Notes: generated from the letters alone by a model not told the origin. A stretch of DNA of 58,862 nt from Phycisphaeraceae bacterium (GCA_028280965.1 JANQKT010000115.1:1-58862), one strand, 5' to 3'; shown: positions 30,774 to 40,194, numbered from the stretch's first letter. Made by a program: numbers and translations.

Positions 30774-31976
30774 TTAGTATTCCGCAACAATGTCGCCCTC
30801 CGCATCGATCAGCAATGGCCGATCCGATCCCGCCTCAGACAAAACGACATAGGCCAACCCATTCTGAAACAGGCCCGCAGTTGAATACACAGGCGGGATG
30901 ACAACGGTTCCTTCGCGGTTGATGTAACCCCACTTCCCGTCAATCCGCACCGCTGCCAATCCTTCCGAGAAGTATTGAACGCGCTCAAAGATCATCGGGA
31001 TCACCAGGTCGCCTGAACGATCAATAAAACCCCACCGGGACTTTTCATCCTTCAACAGTTCTTCCGCTTTCCGGGGGCTGATCGATGAGTTCCTGGAGAT
31101 GGTGCCATCAAAGGCAGCCGAATAGATCGAATCCAGGCTGACCGGCGCCAGGCCCTCCCTGAAATCCCCCGCCGACCCGTAAGCGGGATCGACGACCCAT
31201 TCGCCGGCCGTGTCGATATAACCGACCAGCCCGCGCTCACCGCCCGGCGTGGCTCTTGCCAGACCGCTAACAAACCGCCCGACGACATGCCCTTTGGTCT
31301 CGGTGACGGCCTCCGCGTCCCGATTGATAATCAGAATCGAATCGTCAACATTAATCGCGATGCAATCCGACGTGAACGCCGGCCGATGCGTTTCGGGGTC
31401 CAGCGGGAACGTGAAATCAACGCCGATCTGGTTCCCTTCGAGATCATAAATCCCCCACCTGCCGCCGTCCTTCCAGCAAACAACACGCCCGCCGATCGGG
31501 AAACCTACGCCGCGAAAATCCTCCGGGCTCAACACCCACTCGCCCGTTTGAACTGAAATCAAACCGGATTGCTCATCACTCACGGCGAACGCCACCTGAT
31601 CCCGGCCCGGCCCCAGCTGCTGCAACGCCGGCCCAACCCGCGAACCGCCGTTGTACAAGTACAGGTGCGTGCCCGAGTCCTCCTTCACCGCATAAGCGCT
31701 CGCGTCCCCATCAAACCGGCGGTACAGCACACGATGCGCATCGGCCCCAAGGATCCGAACGTGGGTCCCGGCACCATACCAGGGCACGACCCGGTAGCCC
31801 TCACCCGGACGGTCTTTGTCAAACGCAACCACCGCGCCGACGGGATAAGCCGCTGGCGAATGTTCCTGCAGGACGACAGAACCCGGCGCGGCCTGCGCAA
31901 GACATGCTGTGTCTGCGGCGAAAGCCAGAAAGCACACCAGCGCGGTGGCCAATCGTGTTGTTGGAGTCGCTTTCAT
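30774..31976 (-). CDS. Secreted WG-repeat protein
   Basis: A 400-residue exported protein with a signal peptide (cut near residue 28, CLAQAAPG). WG (KWG-type) beta repeats are visible in the second half: GRWGIYDLEGNQIGVDF, GLVGYIDTAGEWVVDPAY, SRWGFIDRSGDLVIPMIF and GKWGYINREGTVVIPPVY. Such repeats form a beta-propeller-like or beta-solenoid surface of unknown ligand. The first 150 residues are a separate beta domain. The ATG at 31976 is chosen over 31991 because the signal peptide then starts with MKATP. Confidence 0.85.
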   Translation of the reverse strand: MKATPTTRLATALVCFLAFAADTACLAQAAPGSVVLQEHSPAAYPVGAVVAFDKDRPGEGYRVVPWYGAGTHVRILGADAHRVLYRRFDGDASAYAVKEDSGTHLYLYNGGSRVGPALQQLGPGRDQVAFAVSDEQSGLISVQTGEWVLSPEDFRGVGFPIGGRVVCWKDGGRWGIYDLEGNQIGVDFTFPLDPETHRPAFTSDCIAINVDDSILIINRDAEAVTETKGHVVGRFVSGLARATPGGERGLVGYIDTAGEWVVDPAYGSAGDFREGLAPVSLDSIYSAAFDGTISRNSSISPRKAEELLKDEKSRWGFIDRSGDLVIPMIFERVQYFSEGLAAVRIDGKWGYINREGTVVIPPVYSTAGLFQNGLAYVVLSEAGSDRPLLIDAEGDIVAEY

Positions 31977-32084
31977 CTCAACGGAAAGCAAACGAAGCCG
32001 CGCCGGCTCTGTCGCGATCTATCCAGTCTATCGCGGCGGACTGTTTGCACCAATGCTAATCAGGGTACGCATGTGGGAACACAA

Positions 32085-32118
32085 GGGGACAGTCCCTCTT
32101 GATAGAGGGACTGTCCCC
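32085..32118. repeat. GGGGACAGTCCC hairpin, copy A
   Basis: Perfect 15-base arms 32085-32099 and 32104-32118 with a four-base loop. Followed by the flank CTGCCGCTCGCT shared with copy B. Confidence 0.9.
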
Positions 32119-32374
32119 GTCTGCCGCTCGCTGCATCGTTACGGCGGGTGGCTGGGCGGAATGTGGTGATACACCGGACGATTCATCCGTGTTGCTGATC
32201 TTGAGGCAAGCCGGGGTTTCGCTTTGCTCAGCCCCAGCCACTCGTGGGCGCGCGGGGCGTGCAGGGAAAACGATTGTCGTCTTGAGTCTGGGAGGTCAGG
32301 CTGGCTGGCCGGCGCTGCGGAACCGCGGAGCTTGCCGTAGTGTGCGCGCGGGATGAGAAGTTGAGGGTATAAAA

Positions 32375-32408
32375 GGGGACGGTCCCTCTTGATAGAGGGA
32401 CTGTTCCC
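32375..32408. repeat. GGGGACGGTCCC hairpin, copy B
   Basis: Arms 32375-32389 and 32394-32408 with two mispairs. The loop and the following CTGCCGCTCGCT are the same as in copy A, 290 bases upstream. Confidence 0.85.
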
Positions 32409-32563
32409 GGCTGCCGCTCGCTATGTCGTTTCGGGAAGTAATCTCATTGGCGCTGAAGAGATAGGCGAGGCGGGAGTCGCACCAAAACCCCGTGCAAAAC
32501 GGCGGGAGGCCAGTGATTCCGATTACCGATCGGTGCGCGCGCCCGGCGAATAGCGGGGCGTGC

Positions 32564-35512
32564 TTACCCCGCCGGCTCGAGCGCGACGCCGAGCTCCCGC
32601 CCGTCGGGGAGTTGGGTCGTGCCGGTCCAGGCGCCGTCTTCCTGTGGCACCAGGTCCAGGGGCTGGTCGAGTTGGCTCAGGGGCAGGCCCGCGAGGCCGG
32701 GGTTGTTGAGCGTCCGCAGCGAGGCGAGCGACTGGAGCCGGATGGCCAGGCGGTCGGGCGAGACCGCGACGCGGATGGACGCGGCGCTCAGCGAGATCGA
32801 GGTGCCGCTGGCCTTGAGCTCGACGGTGCCCAGGTCGATACGCTTGGCCGGCGTGCCGCCCTGCCCGCCCGACAGGTCGAACTCGCTGAAGCCGTTATCA
32901 GTTTCGGTCAGCGTGACGACCAGCTTGTACGAACCGGCGGCGTCTGCGAGCGCCTGGCTGTAGAGCCTGGTGCGCAGGGCGGACCAGGCCTGGCCGACCG
33001 ACTCCTCGGTCCGATCTGTCATCGCGGCCACGGCCTGAGCGAAGCGCTGCTGGTCGTCCGCGGTGCCCCCGGCGTTGCTGGCCAGCGCCGCTGCGGCGGC
33101 CGAGGCGGTGTTCGGGTCCTCCGAGGCGGCCCAGCGCAGCAATTGCTGTTCGCCGCCGGCCGTCGGCCCGCCGAGCTGCGCGGCCCACTGCCGGCCCGTC
33201 GGCAACTCGCCCGCGGCCAGCCGCTGGGCGAACCAGCGCGACAGGCCGCCGCCGGGCTCGGCGATCAGGCCGGCGACCAGCGGGACATCGCCACGCAGCT
33301 GGGTGTAGAGCGCGTTGACCACGGTCAGCTGCTGCGTTGGCGCGAGCCCGGTGAGCACCTGCTCGAACGCGAGCCGAGAGCCCACGATCCGCTCGGCGGC
33401 GAGCCTCGCCACGGCGGGATCGATATCCGGGTCGGTCAGCAGGCGCAGCATCCCAAGCGCCGCCGCCTCGCCGACCTCGGTGCCCGCGTGGTTATCGACA
33501 AAATCCACCAGCGTCGCCGGCGTCGCGTCCAGGTCCATCCCCCTGCCGAGGATCGATTCAAAGGCCTTGATCGCCGAGTCCGAACCGTTGATTCCGAACG
33601 ACCCGTTCTCGGCGGGCGTCACACGGAAATGCCGCAGCGCCGCCCAGGCCAGCTCTTGCTGATTCGCCTCTGCGCTTTCCAGGGCGCGGGCCAGGCCGTG
33701 GTTGGTCGATGCCATCGCGATCCGGCCGGGCAACCGGAGCGTGCCGTCATCGGGGGCCGGCTCATCGTTCAGGGGCACGCTAAAGATCAAGGACTCAAAT
33801 GCCCGCACGATCGCCTCGCTGATCGGCGGCACCACCTCGGCCCGGCCGAGCAGCTCGAGGGTGCGCGTGACACGCGCCGGGTTGTCGCTGCGCAGGAGCC
33901 TGACATCCAGCCAGCCCGCGGCGACATCGTTTCCGGGGGCCTGGCGCAGAACCGCCTCGATGACCGCGTCGGTCTGATCCTCGGGGATCGCGGCGAAGTT
34001 CAGCCGGTTGATCAGGACGACCCGGACACGGTTGGTCGATTCGAAGTCGCCGTGTGCGCCAGAGCCGCCGACCGCGCGCAGCAGCTCTTCGAGCACGCGT
34101 GATGCGGCGGGGCCCTCGGGGTCGGCGAGCGCGAGGTTGACCTGCTGCACGAGGTAGTTCGTTCCTTCGGCGTTGGCCAGCTCGATCGCAAAGAGCGAGC
34201 GCAGCGCGGCAAGGCGAAGCACCTCGCGGTCGCCGCCGGTTGCGGCCTGCCCGGCGATCTCCAGCAGGCGCGCGGTGGCTCGGGTCGGGGTCTGGGCGCG
34301 GGCGACGGCGTAGACCGCGATCCGCCGGGCGGTCGGGTCGTCCGACACGAGCAGCTTTGATATCAGCTGGAAACTCGGGTCATTTTCCTCAACCGCGTCG
34401 GCGAAGCCGCCCTTCAGCACCGCGAGCGCCGCCGCCTGCGCGTCCACCGCGTGGCGGCTGCCGGCCAGCCGACCCAGCCCGGCCATGACCTGCCGCTGCC
34501 CGTTGCCGCCTCGACCGCCCAGCTGCGCGGCACGGGCCAGCAGCTCGCGGTCGGCGTCGGCGAGCTTCCAGGGCATCGGCGGCGGGCCCTGCAGCGACAG
34601 CCCCTCGCCCTCGCGCACCTCGACCACCGCGTAGATCACCGCGGGCGACGGCTCGCTGAACTGCTCGGGCAGCTCACGCAACGCGTCTCGCAACGCGCGG
34701 AACTCATCGACCTTGGCGCGGTGCTCGCGCTGCTGCTGCCGGCGGCGCTCGGCGAACTCGCGCGAGCTCTCCCCATCGTTACGAGTCAGTCGCTCAGCGC
34801 GGGGCGGTTCTTTCTCGCGCAGCATCGCCGAGTCGAGCTTGAACGGGTAGAGGTTCTGCTCGCTGCCGGGGCGCAGTTCGGCCGAGGCGATCGAGCGCTC
34901 CATGCCCCAGCGCACGCTGCCGTCGGCTTCTAAGTAGATCTTCTTCGCCAGGCGTGGCGGCTTGGCGGAGAAAGCTTCTTCGCCAAACCCGTCCGGGTCA
35001 TCGATGTCGAAGCCGCCGGGGTCGGGAAATCCCTCGTCGGAAAACTCGTCATCCGAAAACGAAGGGTCGAAGAAGCCCGGTCCGTCTTGCCAGCCTTCCT
35101 CTTCGCTGGGGGTAAACAAGAGCCGGTCGAGCGCGCCGGGCGTCTGATCGGTGAACATCGCGAAGTCGATCGGGGACTCGAACGATGCGCCTTGATCGGT
35201 CGGCTCGGGGACCATGAAACCGATGAAACGCCCGCCACGCAGGTTGATCGGCGGGCGGGCGATCTCGGTCTTGCGCTCCACCGGGTTGACGGTGAACGGC
35301 ACCAAGACGAACTGCTTGCCGACGGCGGGTGTCAGCTCCCAGACGGGGTCCTGGATGTCCCGGCGGTCCGTCTCGAAGAGCAGACGCTGCAGGTCCAACA
35401 CCAGGGGCGGCGCGGCCTGTTCCTGAGCCCCGCGCGTTGGCGCAATCACGAGCAGGAGCAGCAAGGCGGACGCCAGGACAGCATGTTGAGACACGGAGAC
35501 GGATCGGCGCAT
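32564..35512 (-). CDS. Large secreted helical-repeat protein of unknown function
   Basis: A 982-residue exported protein. AAGGA lies five bases before the ATG at 35512, and a signal peptide follows (cut near residue 28, TRGAQEQ). Residues about 120-180 are a low-complexity acidic segment with FDDPSF/DDEFSDEG-like runs, and 230-260 a charged RRRQQQREHRAK segment. The bulk (about 300-830) is Ala/Leu-rich helical repeats resembling HEAT or ARM arrays (ARRIAVYAVARAQTPTRATARLLEIAGQ is one unit). The C-terminal 150 residues are beta-rich (SYKLVVTLTETDNGF). No catalytic motif seen. It may be an envelope scaffold. Confidence 0.75.
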   Translation of the reverse strand: MRRSVSVSQHAVLASALLLLLVIAPTRGAQEQAAPPLVLDLQRLLFETDRRDIQDPVWELTPAVGKQFVLVPFTVNPVERKTEIARPPINLRGGRFIGFMVPEPTDQGASFESPIDFAMFTDQTPGALDRLLFTPSEEEGWQDGPGFFDPSFSDDEFSDEGFPDPGGFDIDDPDGFGEEAFSAKPPRLAKKIYLEADGSVRWGMERSIASAELRPGSEQNLYPFKLDSAMLREKEPPRAERLTRNDGESSREFAERRRQQQREHRAKVDEFRALRDALRELPEQFSEPSPAVIYAVVEVREGEGLSLQGPPPMPWKLADADRELLARAAQLGGRGGNGQRQVMAGLGRLAGSRHAVDAQAAALAVLKGGFADAVEENDPSFQLISKLLVSDDPTARRIAVYAVARAQTPTRATARLLEIAGQAATGGDREVLRLAALRSLFAIELANAEGTNYLVQQVNLALADPEGPAASRVLEELLRAVGGSGAHGDFESTNRVRVVLINRLNFAAIPEDQTDAVIEAVLRQAPGNDVAAGWLDVRLLRSDNPARVTRTLELLGRAEVVPPISEAIVRAFESLIFSVPLNDEPAPDDGTLRLPGRIAMASTNHGLARALESAEANQQELAWAALRHFRVTPAENGSFGINGSDSAIKAFESILGRGMDLDATPATLVDFVDNHAGTEVGEAAALGMLRLLTDPDIDPAVARLAAERIVGSRLAFEQVLTGLAPTQQLTVVNALYTQLRGDVPLVAGLIAEPGGGLSRWFAQRLAAGELPTGRQWAAQLGGPTAGGEQQLLRWAASEDPNTASAAAAALASNAGGTADDQQRFAQAVAAMTDRTEESVGQAWSALRTRLYSQALADAAGSYKLVVTLTETDNGFSEFDLSGGQGGTPAKRIDLGTVELKASGTSISLSAASIRVAVSPDRLAIRLQSLASLRTLNNPGLAGLPLSQLDQPLDLVPQEDGAWTGTTQLPDGRELGVALEPAG

Positions 35513-36188
35513 CAGATTTCCTTGTCTGTCTGGAAGAGGAGCACCGCATTCTACAGCGTGCGGTGCAAATCGGAACATCATTCTCAAGATGGATTATTTG
35601 CCTAATTATTAGGCTAATACAATCATCGTGCACTATATTTCTGCAATTCAGATTTTTTTTGCTTGAAAAACCGCCTCCTTTCAAAAGGAAAGGCATTGCC
35701 AATAATAACTTTAAGTTGTTTTAATAAAATTCTTTACGACATACTTAGGCTCGTTGAAGGGTGTTGGAATCGCTGGCTGCCTGAGAATAAGCCGGTCTGG
35801 CACGGCCCTTGAATTGTGTTCTTTGTCTCGCGGGCCGGCCGGGCTCGGATCGACACCGGCCCGCCCGCAAGACTTGAAGCAGGCCACCCCCACGGCGGTC
35901 GTGGGGGCGAGAGGTGGGCGTCCGAGAGGGCGCTCACCTTTTTGGGCTTTGATCTCGCGCGAGCGACCGGGGCTGGGCCGGGCCAAGGACACGGCCAGGC
36001 AGGGCTGGGCAGGGACGCCCGGACCGTGACTCACCGGGCGGCGATGTGGTCGCCGCTCAGACCAGGACCGGCTGACCCGCGGGCGTGTGCCTGAGCGTTG
36101 GGTTGGACGGGTTATTGACGGGCCGGCCGAGGGGTGGCGAGCCGGACGGCCTGTATCTCAACCGCTCGCCAGTCAGGAGCACACTTAG
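35513..36188. other. AT-rich intergenic region upstream of amtB
   Basis: 676 bases without a supported gene. 35580-35750 is clearly AT-rich and contains an inverted repeat TGCCTAATTATTAGGC-like dyad near 35600 and several A/T runs. 35798-35813 resembles a sigma-54 promoter. The rest up to amtB is G-rich and shows nothing else. Confidence 0.6.
35798..35813 (+). promoter_or_regulatory. Sigma-54-like promoter upstream of amtB
   Basis: TGGCACGGCCCTTGAA fits the sigma-54 consensus TGGCAC-N5-TTGC with only the -12 C changed to A. GG and G keep the exact spacing. It points toward amtB, whose nitrogen control by sigma-54/NtrC is known in many bacteria. The 375-base leader is long, so this is tentative. 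Confidence 0.4.
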
Positions 36189-37904
36189 ATGCCAGAGAAA
36201 CGTTTTGGGATCGGACGATCCCTGCTCATGCTGTTGCTGGGGCTGACGCTTGTCGCGTCGATTAATGCCCCGTCGTCGGCGTGGGCTGAAGAAGCAACCC
36301 CCGAGGATGAGGCGACACCTGTCAAGTTTGAGCTTGATGAGGATCAGGCCAAAGCCCTCGTGGAAGAGGATGGCGGCGAGGCGATCGCAACACTGCTAGT
36401 TGGCGAAGAGCCTGAACTGAGCGCGGAGCAAGCGCTCACGCTCGCGGGCGTACTAGACGACGCGATGAGCGAAGAACAGGCGGCATATCTCGCGAACATC
36501 ATCAACGCGAGCATCCCGTACTACGCGGCAGACGAAGTCTACTACGAAGCCGCGGAAGGCGACAACGCATTCGGCGTGGTGCGCCAGAACCTCGACGATT
36601 TCCAGTCCAACAACCTCTGGATCATGATCGCCGGCATGCTGGTATTCATCATGCACCTGGGCTTTGCCTGCGTAGAGTCGGGCCTGACACGCGCTAAGAA
36701 CACGGTCAACATCCTGTTCAAAAACATGATGATTGTCATGATCGGCATCGTCATGTACGCGGTCTGCGGCTGGATCATTATGTACCCCGGAAGCTGGATT
36801 GTGGAAGGCGTTTTTGCATTTGGCGTGGGGATCGGTGGGGGCGGCGGTTACTACTTCGGCGAGGCCGCAACCGGGCCGGACTACAACACCGGCTACACCG
36901 TCTGGACCGACTTCTTCTTCCAAGCCATGTTCGCTGCGACCTGCTGCACGATCGTTTCGGGTGCTGTGGCCGGCCGAATCAAGCTGCTACCGTTCCTGCT
37001 GTTCTGTATCCCATTCGCGGGTGTGATCTACTGCATCGTCGGCTCTTGGCACTGGGGCGGCGGTTGGCTGGCTGGAATGGGCTTTGCCGACTTCGCAGGT
37101 TCGACCCTGGTTCACGGTGTCGGCGGTGCCGGCGCTCTGGCTGGCGCACTGGTGCTTGGCCCGAGGCTTGGCAAGTACGCCAAGGACGGCACCGTTCAGC
37201 CGATCCCCGGCCACTCGATGCCGCTTGCCACGATCGGCGTGTTCCTGCTTTGGTTCGGCTGGTTCGGCTTCAACGGAGGCTCCGAGTTGTCCGCCGATCC
37301 CGGCGGCGTCTCGTACGTCCTGGTCACCACCACCATGGGCGCATGCGGCGGCGGCATCGCTGCTGCGGTCCTCTCATGGATCCTCGGCGGCAAGCCCGAC
37401 CTGTCGATGGGCCTGAACGGCATCCTCGCCGGCCTGGTTGGTATCACCGCTGGGCCTGACTCGCCGAGTTGGGTCGAGGCGCTTGTCCTGGTCGGCGGCG
37501 TCTCCGGCGTGATCGTCTACTTCTCCGTTATCACCCTCGACAAACTCAAGATCGATGACCCGGTTGGTGCGATCTCGGTCCACGGCGTCGTCGGCATCTA
37601 TGGCACGCTCTGCTGCGGCCTGTGGGGCGTCAACGGCTTGTTCGCCTCAGCGATCTACGGCGACGCGGCCGGCGAAACCGCGGGCGGTGCACAGCTCGTC
37701 ACCCAGGCGATCGGTGCCGCCGCGGGTTGTGGCTTCGCGTTCGTAGCCGCGCTGGTGATCTTCAGCGGCCTCAAGGCCGCGATGGGCCTACGCGTCAGCG
37801 AGCACGAAGAGGTCGAGGGCCTGGACCTGGGCGAGCACGACATGTCGGCTTACCCGGACTTCAGCCAGACGTTCATCAAGAGCTACCACGCCCGCGAGAT
37901 CTAA
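36189..37904 (+). CDS. amtB: Ammonium transporter AmtB with a long N-terminal extension
   Basis: A 571-residue Amt/Rh-type channel conducting ammonium across the inner membrane. FACVESGLTRAKNTVNILFKNM is the early family motif, and the pore His pair is in GSTLVHGVGGAGALAG and DDPVGAISVHGVVGIYGTL. A signal peptide (about 1-33) is followed by roughly 75 extra acidic residues with Glu-rich helices (LVEEDGGEAIATLL, SAEQALTLAGVLDDAM) before the first channel helix; typical AmtB has almost no such region. The C-terminal tail is the site for PII. GGAG (36177-36180) precedes the ATG. The PII gene is 123 bases downstream, the usual amtB-glnK pair. Confidence 0.95.
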   Translation: MPEKRFGIGRSLLMLLLGLTLVASINAPSSAWAEEATPEDEATPVKFELDEDQAKALVEEDGGEAIATLLVGEEPELSAEQALTLAGVLDDAMSEEQAAYLANIINASIPYYAADEVYYEAAEGDNAFGVVRQNLDDFQSNNLWIMIAGMLVFIMHLGFACVESGLTRAKNTVNILFKNMMIVMIGIVMYAVCGWIIMYPGSWIVEGVFAFGVGIGGGGGYYFGEAATGPDYNTGYTVWTDFFFQAMFAATCCTIVSGAVAGRIKLLPFLLFCIPFAGVIYCIVGSWHWGGGWLAGMGFADFAGSTLVHGVGGAGALAGALVLGPRLGKYAKDGTVQPIPGHSMPLATIGVFLLWFGWFGFNGGSELSADPGGVSYVLVTTTMGACGGGIAAAVLSWILGGKPDLSMGLNGILAGLVGITAGPDSPSWVEALVLVGGVSGVIVYFSVITLDKLKIDDPVGAISVHGVVGIYGTLCCGLWGVNGLFASAIYGDAAGETAGGAQLVTQAIGAAAGCGFAFVAALVIFSGLKAAMGLRVSEHEEVEGLDLGEHDMSAYPDFSQTFIKSYHAREI

Positions 37905-38027
37905 GGCTCGCAACGCGTGGATGCTTGGAACCGATGTGCGGCACACCGTGCCGCCAGTACGGGCCGGACAACCAGCGGCCCGGGACACACGACTTGAAAC
38001 TACAAAGAAACAAAGGGAATACCACCC

Positions 38028-38366
38028 ATGCATATGATCGAAGCAGTCATCAAGCCCTCGGCGCTCGAAGCGGTGAAGGCCAAGCTCTCGGAGGTCGGCA
38101 TCGTCGGGTGCACGGCCAGCGAGGTGAAGGGGTTCGGCCGGCAGAAGGGCCACACCGAGCGGTACCGCGGCGGGCGGATGGATGTGGGCTTTGTGCCCAA
38201 GATCCTCCTGAAGGTCGCGGTCAAGAGCGAGGACGTGGACAAGGCCGTCAGTGCCATCACCGGCGCGGCGAACACCGGGAACGTCGGCGACGGCAAGGTG
38301 TTCGTCTACGGGCTCCAGAGCGTCGTCCGCGTCCGCACGGGCGAGAAGGACAACGACGCGTTGTAG
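38028..38366 (+). CDS. glnB: PII nitrogen regulatory protein (GlnB/GlnK)
   Basis: A 112-residue trimeric PII signal protein that senses ATP/ADP and 2-oxoglutarate and blocks AmtB. VKGFGRQKGHTERYRG (33-48) opens the T-loop, and TGNVGDGKVFVYGLQSVVRVRTGE is the B-loop and C-terminal region. The T-loop residue 51, Tyr in enterobacterial PII and the UMP acceptor, is Met here (RGGRMDVGF); residue 49 is Gly, not the Ser phosphorylated in cyanobacteria. Thus known covalent modification is unlikely. It follows amtB and very probably regulates it. The name glnB versus glnK cannot be decided by sequence alone. Confidence 0.93.
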   Translation: MHMIEAVIKPSALEAVKAKLSEVGIVGCTASEVKGFGRQKGHTERYRGGRMDVGFVPKILLKVAVKSEDVDKAVSAITGAANTGNVGDGKVFVYGLQSVVRVRTGEKDNDAL

Positions 38367-38447
38367 CCTCTGGAAGTTAAGTCCCACGGCATTCCGCCGG
38401 GCCGGAACGCCATGGGCATGGATTGGACAATTGAAGATGCCACCCCA

Positions 38448-38486
38448 GGCCGGCCGTCGCGTTTCGTGGCGGTCGGCCGCTTTTTG
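38448..38486 (+). terminator. Rho-independent terminator after PII gene
   Basis: A GC-rich stem (GGCCGGCCG.. paired with ..GGTCGGCC) is followed by GCTTTTTG. A further hairpin without T run lies at about 38377-38416. Together they close the amtB-PII unit. Confidence 0.7.
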
Positions 38487-38500
38487 TATGTAGAAGGTCG

Positions 38501-38596
38501 GGTATCTGGAATAGGGAATAGGAGGTCGGAAAAAACAAACCACACGAATCAACTGGGCTTGCTTTCCCGACTCCCTGCTGCCTACTCCCGATTGCC
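38501..38596. repeat. Imperfect inverted repeat, GGGAATAGG type
   Basis: 38501-38529 (with GAATAGGGAATAGG) faces 38566-38596 (with CTACTCCCGATTGCC) in inverted order with several mismatches. It fills part of the gap between PII and the HAD-UbiA gene. Confidence 0.5.
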
Positions 38597-38675
38597 TGCA
38601 TCCGCCCGATAACCAGCGAGCCCAAGGCGCCCGCCGGTCGTGCCGATGGTGCTGGTATATCCTGCCCCCGACCGC

Positions 38676-40142
38676 ATGGCCGACGCACCCAAGCCCAACC
38701 CGACTGATGCCGCCGCGCGCCCGCTGATCGTCGATCTCGACGGGACGCTGGTGGCGACGGACACGCTGCATGAGCAGCTGCTGGAGATCGCCGGGCGCAA
38801 GCCCGCCCGGCTGCTCCAGGCGGCGGGCGCGCTCGCGCGCGGGCGCACGGGGTTCAAGGCGGCGGTCGGTGACTTAATCGAGCTCGACCCGGCGGCGCTG
38901 CCCTACCGCGAAGCGGTGCTCGCCCTGGCCCGTGAGGCTAAAGAAACAGGCCGGCCGGTCGTGCTCGCCAGCGCGAGCCACGCCTCGACCGTCGACGCCG
39001 TCGCGGCGCACCTCGGTTTGTTTGATGCGGTCATCGCAACCACGGACAGCACCAACCGCAAAGGCACCGGCAAGCTCGAAGCGATCCGCGCGCTGTTGAG
39101 CGAACGCGGCTGGGGCGAAGCGTTTGACTACATCGGCGATCACTCGGCGGACTTGGCCGTATGGGCCGGGGCGTACACGGCGTACCTGGTTGATGTTGAC
39201 ACGGGTGTTGCTAAGCGGGCGAGCCCTCAACACGAGGTGATCGAGTTGGTCCCGCGCCGCAGCGGCACACTCGTTGAACTGGTCCGCGCCGGCCGGCCGC
39301 ACCAGTGGAGCAAGAACCTGCTGCTGGCCGTGCCGTTCCTCGCCGCGCAGGAGGCGGGCGAGCGGGCCCACTGGTTCGAGTTCCTGGTCGCGTTCATCGC
39401 CTTCGGCCTGTGCGCCTCGGCGGTGTATCTGGTCAACGACCTGCTGGACCTGCGCGCCGACCGGCTACACCCGACCAAGCGCAACCGCCCGATGGCGGCG
39501 GGACGGCTGCCGGTGAAGATCGGTGCGCTCGCCGCGCCTCTGCTGGTTTGTAGCGCTGTCGTTGGCTCGCTGGTGCTGCTGCCGCTGGGCTTTGTGTGGG
39601 CGCTGTTGGCATACACCGCCACGGCGTGGCTGTACTCGTTCGCGGTGAAAAACAAGGCGATCCTTGATGTCGTCTGGCTCGCATGCCTTTATACGCTGCG
39701 TGTCATCGCCGGCGGCCTGGCGACCTCGACGCCTGTTTCCGAGTGGATGCTGGCGCTGGCGCTGTTCCTGTTCCTGTCGATCGCCCTGGCCAAGCGTTAC
39801 GCCGAGCTGCGCCTGCTCGCTTCGGAGGGGCGCAGCGGCGCCGCGGGCCGGAGTTACAGCGTTGACGACCAGGGCCTGATCAGTGTCATGGGCATAGGCG
39901 CGGGGATGCTCGGCGTGCTGGTGCTCGCGCTGTACATCAACTCCGACAAGGTCGCCCGTCTGTACGAGACACCCGAGGCGCTGTGGCTGGTCTGCCCGCT
40001 GATGCTTTACTGGGTCGGGCGGCTGTGGCTCAAGGCGCACCGCCGAACGATGCGTGACGACCCGCTGCTGTTTGCGCTGACCGACCGGGTGTCGTACATC
40101 ATCGGGCTGCTGGTGATCCTGTCTGCGATGGTCGCGGCGTGA
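38676..40142 (+). CDS. HAD phosphatase-UbiA prenyltransferase fusion (polyprenyl-phosphate phosphoribosyltransferase type)
   Basis: A 488-residue two-domain protein. Residues about 15-200 form a HAD phosphatase: IVDLDGTLVATDTL, VLASAS, and YIGDHSADLAVW. Residues about 215-488 are a UbiA-type membrane prenyltransferase with RPHQWSKNLLLAVPFLAAQ and NDLLDLRADRLHPTKRNRPMAAG (the N-D-x-x-D-x-x-x-D metal site). The UbiA part resembles mycobacterial decaprenyl-phosphate phosphoribosyltransferase (NDxxDxExDRxHPTKRxRPIAAG pattern). The HAD part could then remove the 5-phosphate. The start may also be 38646. Convergent to the DprE2/DprE1/DUF2723 operon, which completes the pathway. Confidence 0.85.
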   Translation: MADAPKPNPTDAAARPLIVDLDGTLVATDTLHEQLLEIAGRKPARLLQAAGALARGRTGFKAAVGDLIELDPAALPYREAVLALAREAKETGRPVVLASASHASTVDAVAAHLGLFDAVIATTDSTNRKGTGKLEAIRALLSERGWGEAFDYIGDHSADLAVWAGAYTAYLVDVDTGVAKRASPQHEVIELVPRRSGTLVELVRAGRPHQWSKNLLLAVPFLAAQEAGERAHWFEFLVAFIAFGLCASAVYLVNDLLDLRADRLHPTKRNRPMAAGRLPVKIGALAAPLLVCSAVVGSLVLLPLGFVWALLAYTATAWLYSFAVKNKAILDVVWLACLYTLRVIAGGLATSTPVSEWMLALALFLFLSIALAKRYAELRLLASEGRSGAAGRSYSVDDQGLISVMGIGAGMLGVLVLALYINSDKVARLYETPEALWLVCPLMLYWVGRLWLKAHRRTMRDDPLLFALTDRVSYIIGLLVILSAMVAA

Positions 40143-40194
40143 TGCGGTGGTGGCGGAACGGGATGCCGCGCGTCGCCGGCTAAACGTGCGTGGA

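Larger units (their letters stand above)
31977..32563. other. Intergenic stretch with two related hairpins
   Basis: About 590 bases with no supported gene. It holds the two GGGGAC-type hairpins at 32085 and 32375. The two hairpins share a downstream flank (CTGCCGCTCGCT), so the repeat unit is longer than the stem. Confidence 0.6.

Noticed and set aside
32492..34102. 536-codon plus-strand frame
   Set aside because: Antisense to the large secreted protein, no domain, no start site.
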